From positions 10,091,452 through 10,155,451 of the forward strand of contig OU862933.1 of the NCBI GenBank assembly GCA_917880885.1: a DNA stretch of 64,000 nucleotides, in the 5' to 3' direction. Under the pieces are notes generated by a model that was not told the DNA's origin, did not search any database, and saw only the letters and a program-made list of their open reading frames with translations. The stretch is from Limnephilus marmoratus (Eukaryota; Arthropoda; Insecta; Trichoptera; Limnephilidae). This document shows, piece after piece, positions 57,076 through 64,000 of this stretch. The position numbers and the translations under genes were made by a program. Within the stretch, counting starts at the first letter, position 1. Each line of letters begins with the position of its first letter.

Positions 57076-60000
57076 CTAAACAAAGCAATAATGTATTTCA
57101 AATCAATACCCAATCAACTTACAAAACAAATTAGTAGGCACAAGAATTTTATCAGAGAATGAAATAGTACTTAAGGAGTTACAAGGCTTTCGAAGGTTCG
57201 AAAAGTGCATATTTTTACTTTGTTTTAAAATTTTAAGCATATAAAAATATTTAAATAATATTTTATTAAATTTTCAACCAAAAATCGTAAAAATTCAGCT
57301 GGTGGGACCTGTTTTCCGGAGACCCCTTAAAAAAAGTGTCCTTGCGGTCCAAAATACAAATATAGTCAGTCAAATAAGAGTAGAAAATATAAAAACTTGA
57401 ACTACTAAATTTGTAGACTGGCAACACCAATTTAACTGTCAAATATTGTTTTGAAATGCAATGACACTGGATGTTTAGAACACAGTAAACCACATTTAAA
57501 AAAACATTTTTCCTTCATGACATGAATTTGATTAAAAGGTGATTTATAAAGGAAGAATCACTAATGGTAAGTTTAGTTACACTACTTTTAGATCTGAATG
57601 AGTTAAATATATTCAGATCTAAAATTAGAGACATGATCTAAAGCCCAGGCAACGCTAGGTACCTACTTTATCTAGTTTTATATAAATGTGAGCAATTTCT
57701 AAACTGTGCTTTATATTTTATTACATTATAGTTATTCTGCATTAGGTTAACACAAAATTGCAAAGGTATGAAAATAATATACCTATACGCAATTCTAATT
57801 TTGAGATCGGCGGGTATCTATACTGCAATGAAAAAATATTTTTTCCACTATTATGCCTTTTTAATTTTTTATAAAAATGTAGGTTACACAGATTTACTTT
57901 AACACCATGAGTTATGTGTTTAGTATTGCCATTTGATCAACAGTGGCGCCCTCATATATTTTCTACTCTTATTTGACAAACTGTATATAATATTATATAC
58001 ATATGGTCACCCCATTATTAGTTTGTTTAGTAAGCATTCACTTTTTGGTGAAATTGAGAAAATGTTAAAAAACGGCTTATGGCTAATGAACAATGCAGCA
58101 AATTCGACATGCGATTATCTCGTATTGGCTATTCGTACGCTAATAGCGGACACGGGCCTTTTTACCACCAAAGTTTACCAACGACAGATGCTAAGAGAGA
58201 ATTTATTCTACCCCGTTGTCAAATGTTAATTATACTAATGAATTAAATACAATAAAATTAATAGATCACAATAATGGATACAAAACAGACCTCATAGATA
58301 TAATCCTAGCAAAAAAATTAAGATTAATATCCATAAATAAATACATTTACCCTAGTCCAATAACTTTTAACAATAATAACCTTAACCATGAATGGCGAAG
58401 AATTTTATATATTAATAACCTCTCCTCTTCGTGTACAATTAAATTCCCACCAGGAATTAAACCGGAATTTTATACAAATAACAACCTAGAAATTTTTTTA
58501 ATTAATGCCTAGGACAAAGAGGACGTACTAAGCCACTCGGGCGTTTATAAAATTAGTTGTAACGATTGTCCAGCGTTCTACATTGGGCAAACGTCACGCA
58601 ATGTAGAAAATTAGAGTAAAGGAACACATAAGATGCCTAACAAGTTCAGGGTTTTCAGAATTCGCAGAGCATTTAATTAATAAAGATCACACTTTTAACC
58701 GGGATACGGGTATTAAAGTCCTACACAAAAATGGGATAGGCCTAAGATTAAATAATTTAGAGGCATTGGAAATAAAAAAATCAGTTAATACAAAGGCTTA
58801 AATCATTAATAATCAACTAAATCTAACATTCAGCCCGATTATAAGTATGTTTCCCGTTATCCCACTCTCTCCTCCCCCACTTCCCTCCCACAACTGACGC
58901 ACTGTCCCACTCTAATTTACTGGCTCTTTCTTGCATAAATATTTCCGCACTGTCCCACTCTAATTTATTGTCTCTTTCTTTCACAATTTGTATATATATA
59001 TATATGTGTGTATTAACCTGTATTTGTTAGTATTTTTATATTCAGTCCTGATGAAGGTACGGAGGTACCGAAACCGGTAGACGGAAAAAAATAACAATAA
59101 AGTGACTTAAAACAATGTATTTTCTTTTTATTTATTTAGAATTTATTCTGTTCCCGATTGCCGCCGATCTAACAGCTCGCGAATTGCTTCGTGTTCGCTA
59201 CCCACTTTCTGATCATTAATGTTGTTCAAAATGTAAATCATGGTGCTTGAATAATTGTTCAATAAACTTTTAAGTAAAGAGCAATGCTTATTTGATTTAC
59301 ATACGTAGTCCCCTTCATAGTCCATTCATAGTCCCCATAAAATGGTGACCCCGATTTACATCGTAGTCTATACGTAGTCCCCCGTAGGCGCAACAACCAT
59401 TAATTTAGCTATTTACATTAGTTGAGATTGTGTCAAAACCCCAAATACTAATGGTATGGTAAGTTATGAATCCCGATATTAAACACAGAGAGGCACACAT
59501 ACTATCAATATTTTTTCAGTATTTATAATTCCATTTTACTATTGTTTTGTTCAATATGTATCCCTTTTGAAGATCCTCGATGGCGGTAGCCATCTTATCA
59601 CAAATGGAACTGTCAGTAAGACTACCGGATCTTGGTTTATGTAGAATTTACTGTTGCAAGTAGTCTTTGCGTTTTTTGTTCAGTAACCAAATTTAACAAT
59701 CAAATCTCGAAAAAACTGATAAACAATTACAGTTTTGGGAGTGAATTAAAATAAAGAAGTACAGTGATACCTTGAGATACGAGTTTAATTCGTTCCGTAA
59801 CCTTGCTCGTATGTCAATTTGCTCGTATCTCAAAGCAATTTTCCCCATTGAAATTAATTGAAATAACATTAATCCGTTCTAGCTCCCAAAATCTCAAAAT
59901 CTCCTTTTTGAGAAGATGAATACGTTCAGTCATAACAAGCAAAAGGTTTTTTTACGCTATGAGTCTGTGAGAACTTTTTTGATTAAATGATTTTTTACAG

Positions 60001-63000
60001 TTGGAACATGAAAAGGGATTTTCTCTACGATGTGTCAGCTTGTGGTATGCCAAGGATACTTTTTGAAAAAATGATTTTTTGCAGGCAGAACATGAAAAGG
60101 GTTTTTCTCTACTGTGTGTCAACATTGGTATGTCAAAGATTGTTTTTGTCATGTGGTTTAAAAAATATACTTTTGAAAAAAAAAAGATTTTTTGCAGGCA
60201 GAACATGAAAAAGGTTCTTCTCCACTGTGTATCAGCATGTGTGGCATCAAATTTCCCTTTTGAGAAAATGATTTTTCTCAGTCGGAACGTGAAAAAAATT
60301 TTTCACCACAGATTCCCTTTCCCTTCGAGTAAATGATTGTTTGCAGACGGAACATGAAAAAGGTTTTCCTCCACTGTGAGTCAGAATGTGTTTCTTCAAA
60401 TTTCTCTTACGAGAAGATGAATATGTACAGTCATAACAAGCAAAACGATTTTTTACGCTATGAGTCAGCCGGCCGTTTCTCGTATCTCATATGTTGCTCG
60501 TATTTCAAAGCAAAACTTCGCTCGCTCGACAGCTCGTATCTCAAATATCTCATATTTTAGAGCACTTATATCTCGAGGTATCACCGTGTACCTTTCTGAG
60601 TCAATTTTGAATTTAAAAAGTGTAAATTACTTTCATTTAGTGGAGAAAACTTTGTAAATCTACACATTTTTCCTCAAAAATTTGCATGATGGTCTACTGA
60701 ACAAACCAATAATCAATTGAGTGACGATTATTGTTAATGGTTATACACAGTGTCTGGAAACTTGCAATAAAATGGGAAACTGGTGAATCTACAACACATA
60801 GAGAAACCAAATTAAAACTTTTTTTTTCGATTTTTTTTTTAACTTTGAAATTTTTTTTCAGCATAAGGGTTTAAAAAACTTCAGGTCTCACTTTGACTTC
60901 AAAAAAAAACTTCAGGTCGCATTTTAAAAGCAATTCAACAGCTGATATCAAACCCCTAGCAATTCTAAAATGTAACCTAAAAATTCCAACTTTGGACTAA
61001 ATTTTCAAAACCCCCTAACAATTTGGAGAACCATTTTTTGGTGAACCAACACCCCCTGCCTTAGATCACCCTCATGGTTCGATAGGTTTGATGACTTAGC
61101 AGAGTTACCCTGGCTTATGAGGTGAGGTTTGTCTAGTTCTTGATGGCGAATGCGTTTGCCCACCTATTACTTGGTGACCCGGATCAGGAAAGACTGGTTG
61201 AGGAAGACTTAACCTAGACCTCTCCATCCCCACCCTCTCGACCTATCGCCCTGCACCGCAGTGGGAGGATTCATGCGTCTGTCGCTCCTGGACACACTGA
61301 CCCCTAGTTACTACCCACCTCTCATACCTTTTTCCTTCCCAAAACTTCCTCTCCTACCTTTCCCTAAAAAGACCATTCCTCAGGGCCTCCCGTGTCAAGC
61401 TATTGTAAAAGAATAAAGATTTTACTCCAAAACAAAAGCTCAAATCAAAATAAATTATATCACAAAATCGACTCCAAATGTCGCGTCAACTATGAATTTT
61501 GCAATTATTTATTTTTCATTTAAAAAGTGCCTCAGTTTTTAAATACCTCAAGTGGAACATTATCGGCTAACCAAAGTTGCCGAATGAAGGGTTGACAAGG
61601 TCGCCAAATCAATGCTGATTTTTTGTCGTATCATTTGTTGTCACAATTGTTAGCAAAAAGTAAAGAAATAAAAAATTTACTAGTCTATTCTCGTTCTATT
61701 ACATAATTTAAACAGTCAGAAATGGCAAATAAGACTCACTGCAGAGTGGCCCCAGGGAAAGTTCTCAAGATGAAGAGATGCAGCGGTTCTTTGTTAAACA
61801 TTGTGGATCTTCGCTTGCGGCCTTCTATCGGAGGCAGTTCTTTCCCAGCAGTGGTTTTGGTCAACCAGTCCTCTGTGAGGTTTCCGAGATTCCAGCCCAC
61901 CTTGTCCAAGTTGGGCTTATCACTGTCTATTTCCAGTCTGGACTTCCGACGGCGGACCTTCACAATCAGAGTGTAGCCTGGAATAAAACATGGAAATATT
62001 TAATTCAAGGATTAAATTGGAAAGTTTAAGGTACAAGTTAAAAATGGATAGGTCAAAGTTTTAAGTTCAAATGGCAAATTTCAAAGGATATTGGTCAAAA
62101 GACAAAGTTCACAGCAAAGTCTCAAAATTCACAGGTCACAGTTCGGCAAATCTTTCTCTCAGTTCGCTGAGTTTAATATTGCCAAATGGAATCCCTATCC
62201 TAGATGTACCAATTCGTTGTTCATGGCGAAGTTGTGCTTGTGGGTGTGATTTGGACCAAAAATTACAGGTCAAAGGTCGCCAAATTTGATTGGAAACAAT
62301 GAACAAAGGTTGGAAGAACTTGCTACCATCGATAAAATAACTCTGATCTGGTTACCAGAATATACAGGCGTTAAGGGTAACAAGGACTGCACTGACAGAC
62401 TAGCAAGAAAGGGGCGAATGCACAACTTGCGGAATCCGAACCGGCCTTAGGAGTGGCAGCTTGCCACACCAAACTGCATATTGAAAGGTGGGTCTAATCC
62501 CAGCTCTGGAAATAATGGGAGGGGGCACCCGGAGACAATCCAAAAGTACTCGTAAAAGGAAGAACCAGGAAACGAGCAAATATGGACAGAAACTCACTGC
62601 GGGAACTGGTAGGACTACTAACAGCACAATGCCATCTCACGTTGTTGCTGGGAGTTGCTGTTGTTGGGAGTGGAAAACACCAATAGATGCCTCTGCCATA
62701 AGTCACCTCAAGTGGTTCACTACGTGTATAGTGATTTAGCAGGGGTCCCCAGGTTCATGGGAAGAGGTTTGTCTAGGTCTTGGCGGTGGCTGCGTCTACC
62801 CACCAGCTATTACACCCACCGTCTACCCACCAGCGTGGCAAGTTGGATTGGGGAGACTGGATGAGGCAGACCACTTGAGCTTTCCTGCTCGACTCTCTCA
62901 CCCATCGCCTTGTACTGCAGTGGAAGGAATGAATTCATACATCCATCACTCCTTGATCCACAGATTCCTACCCACCTCCCACTTTTTCCCTTCCCAAAAC

Positions 63001-63797
63001 TTCCTCTCCTTAAAAATACCCTCCACACAGCATCCCCAAAGATGGCAGCCCCTGGGGATAATTATTTTCCTCAGGGTCTCCTGTGAGGAACTAATTTAAA
63101 AAAAGATGCAGGAAATGTGAAGTGGTTGAAGAGAATCCCATTCACCAATGGTGCCAATGTTCCGCTGTGTTGGGAACAAAGCTCCGATACCCGGGAAAGC
63201 ACATTGTGGAACCAGGACACATAGTCACATTTCCAATGAAAACCCTGGTGAACTTTACAAAAGGGAACGGGTTACTGTTGAAGGAATGAGGAAAAATGGA
63301 AGATAGCATATAGAAGATAGATAGGTCTGTGGCCTGAGTGTTCACTGAAACTATCTGTAAACCGACTTCGCTTTACGATGATAATAATTCTCGCAAGTTG
63401 TGACAGAACTGTGGGTGAAAGATGCGGCTGTCACATACATGTGATTTATCGGCGACTATCCTCTAGGCGGATGTCGCAAATGTGATCCATGAAGTTTCAC
63501 TAAATCACACACTGTGTGCAAAATGTGCTGCATAGGATAGATTGTGTTAAAAAAGGTCTGCGTTGTAAAGGTGGGAGCTACTAAAACAGAAAAGTGAGAA
63601 GTTAGGCTTACCTTTAGAGAACTTGTTCTTGAGATGCTGCGTGGAGCCGATGCATCGGAAGCGGCCATTGACCATGATGGCTAGCCTTGTGCATAACGCC
63701 TCACACTCCTCCATACTGTGGGAAGTCAGCACTACGCTGCCGGTCTTGCGGCCCGCTAACGCCTTCCATACCTGACGTTTGGCCATGGGGTCCATGC
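56892..63797 (-). CDS. ABCA-family ABC transporter (gene B), C-terminal end, last 3 exons, enters from right edge
   Basis: Exons 63612-63797, 61740-61977 and 56892-57075 join with GT-AG borders and matching phases. The first encodes the end of NBD2: MDP after the D-loop, [20 protein letters not shown] (H-loop histidine) and the [16 protein letters not shown] segment. The second gives [17 protein letters not shown], a basic/polar insert and FPGATLQ. The third gives [18 protein letters not shown], ending [18 protein letters not shown] then TGA. The SLEQVFL motif is the usual ABCA C-terminal signature. Gene B lies upstream of gene A in the same orientation, about 36 kb away, suggesting tandem duplication. 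Only about 202 codons are visible, so paralog identity cannot be judged. Confidence 0.94.
57363..57983. mobile_element. TA-flanked MITE, copy B (uninterrupted)
   Basis: The inverse of copy A (4245-5526) without its nested insert: same ends (gtcaaataagagtagaaaat), same internal palindrome at about 57586-57625 (tttagatctgaatgagttaa). 621 bp, in the last intron of gene B. Confidence 0.8.
58216..58801 (+). pseudogene. Penelope-like element, GIY-YIG endonuclease relic
   Basis: The frame has [19 protein letters not shown], an in-frame stop at 58510, then [20 protein letters not shown] and QTSRN: the GIY-YIG core (GVYKI, 10 residues, YIG) with CxxC between, as in Penelope-like retroelements. After a frameshift near 58613 it continues [49 protein letters not shown] and stop (58799-58801). 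The RT is missing. It lies in the last intron of gene B, on the opposite strand. Confidence 0.75.
59048..59084 (+). ncRNA. hammerhead-ribozyme-like motif of the Penelope-like element
   Basis: CTGATGA, then a perfect 5-bp stem GGTAC-GGAG-GTACC, then GAAA and a short CCG...CGG stem. This is the conserved hammerhead core order (CUGANGA, helix II, GAAA). Penelope-like elements are known to carry hammerheads. There is one extra A before helix II, and I do not see a proper cleavage triplet after helix III, so it may be degenerate. Confidence 0.4.
59762..60588. mobile_element. mariner-type element carrying zinc-finger sequence
   Basis: The ends CAGTGATACCTTGAGATACG and (inverted) CACGGTGATACCTCGAGATA are terminal inverted repeats with inner echoes (gctcgtatctcaaa on both sides). 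TA flanks at 59760-59761 and 60589-60590. The interior holds C2H2 finger code on the minus strand. 827 bp, no transposase. In the last intron of gene B. Confidence 0.75.
59952..60440 (-). pseudogene. C2H2 zinc-finger array fragment inside a mariner-type element
   Basis: The frame at 60206-59952 reads [20 protein letters not shown], then [19 protein letters not shown] and CKKSF: C-x2-C-x12-H-x3-H fingers with TGEKP-like linkers and a roughly 84-bp repeat period. Further worn finger units extend to about 60440, with finger-like cysteine/histidine phrases in shifting frames. The array is broken by frameshifts and stops. Finger identity is clear; the parent gene is unknown. Confidence 0.7.
60749..61490. 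mobile_element. 'ccggaaa' mariner-type MITE, split by repeat S copy 11
   Basis: Left part 60749-61040 (cagtgtctggaaact, gtgggaaactggtgaatct-like) and right part 61413-61490 (caaagctcaaatc.., atcgactcc.aatgt) match 24078-24453 in inverse orientation. Repeat S sits between. Confidence 0.6.
61041..61412 (+). mobile_element. repeat S copy 11 (long form)
   Basis: aaccaacaccccctgcctta, gatttgatgacttagcagag-like, cgtctgtcgctcctggacac, cctcagggcctcccgtg and an A-rich end. It lacks the first roughly 40 bp and part of the hairpin. Confidence 0.75.
61740..61977 (-). CDS. gene B exon: regulatory domain 2 region
   Basis: The acceptor is TTATTCCAG. The donor is GTGAGT after CTGCA, so it ends in phase 2 within FPGATLQ. 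About 45 residues rich in K/R/E (residues around [16 protein letters not shown]) lie between [13 protein letters not shown] and [10 protein letters not shown]. This is the variable part of the post-NBD2 domain. Confidence 0.9.
62298..63385 (+). pseudogene. I-type LINE: RNase H and C-terminal zinc knuckle, split by repeat S copy 12
   Basis: Part 1 (62298-62690) encodes an RNase H end, [20 protein letters not shown] and DRLARKG, and later a [20 protein letters not shown] segment. Part 2 (63104-63385) continues [20 protein letters not shown], the knuckle-type Cys/His cluster, then [11 protein letters not shown]...[14 protein letters not shown] and TGA (63287-63289). The two parts become one frame once repeat S and one AGATGC copy are ignored. 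RNase H plus this C-terminus fits I/LOA-group LINEs. Other frameshifts exist in part 1. Confidence 0.75.
62691..63103 (+). mobile_element. repeat S copy 12 with target duplication AGATGC
   Basis: 5'-truncated at ctctgccataagtcacctca, then the long form, ending ctaatttaaaaaa. Perfect duplication AGATGC at 62685-62690 and 63104-63109. 5' truncation, A-tail and target duplication show movement by target-primed reverse transcription. Confidence 0.9.
63612..63797 (-). CDS. gene B exon: NBD2 D-loop and H-loop
   Basis: The acceptor is GCTTTCAG and the donor GTAAGC; phase 1 on both sides. It contains [15 protein letters not shown] and [12 protein letters not shown], with the switch histidine in SHSMEE. 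Confidence 0.95.
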
Positions 63798-64000
63798 CTG
63801 AAAGCATCTTCATTTAATTAATGTCTTATTTTTTATATCTAAATATTAATTCACACTTTCAGATTGGTAAGAAATCAGCTTGGTTTGGGTGTTTCAAAAT
63901 CTGTCACATTTGATGACCAACCAAATCGACGATCAGTGCCATTTTGAATTATTTTCGACATTTGAACAGTCATTATAAAACGCTGAATTTCAGTCTGTTT

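Overview
The window is A+T-rich, intron-rich animal DNA, almost certainly from an insect; I cannot name the order. It is dominated by two ABC transporters of the ABCA family, both on the minus strand and in tandem. Everything else I can recognise is transposable-element (TE) material and tandem repeats. No bacterial-type genes, operons, rRNA genes or CRISPR arrays are visible.

Region 1 (193-20578): the 5' half of ABCA gene A. I assembled ten coding exons with GT-AG borders and fully consistent phases. They give 602 codons from the ATG (20430-20432) to the Walker A motif of the first nucleotide-binding domain, and the rest of the gene lies left of base 1. Its introns hold a hAT element with a perfect 8-bp target duplication, a 5'-truncated LINE with a long open RT frame, Tc1/mariner-like elements (one with a spliced transposase remnant), a piggyBac-like TTAA-type mini-element, a tRNA-derived SINE, several copies of a SINE-like repeat ('repeat S') and a 35-bp minisatellite close to a splice donor.

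Region 2 (about 20.6-56.7 kb): a 36-kb intergenic stretch. It holds relics of RTE-, CR1-, I- and R2/Dong-type LINEs, a mariner relic nested in a Harbinger-type MITE, a near-perfect 239-bp palindromic MITE, foldback elements, Helitron-like termini, a piggyBac relic, a frameshifted gene fragment of unknown function and minisatellites of 32 and about 45 bp. I see no host gene with good support here.

Region 3 (56758-63797): the last three coding exons of ABCA gene B, whose upstream part lies beyond the right edge. It carries the H-loop region of NBD2 and the C-terminus, and its 3' UTR contains a duplicated polyadenylation segment. Its introns hold a Penelope-like element with a GIY-YIG domain and a hammerhead-like motif, a mariner-type element carrying C2H2 zinc-finger coding sequence, and an I-type LINE split by a copy of repeat S with a clear target duplication.

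The two ABCA genes are co-oriented (B upstream of A), which suggests an old tandem duplication. The most interesting material is the TE biology: several insertions are nested inside other repeats whose uninterrupted copies are also in the window, so relative ages can be read directly.
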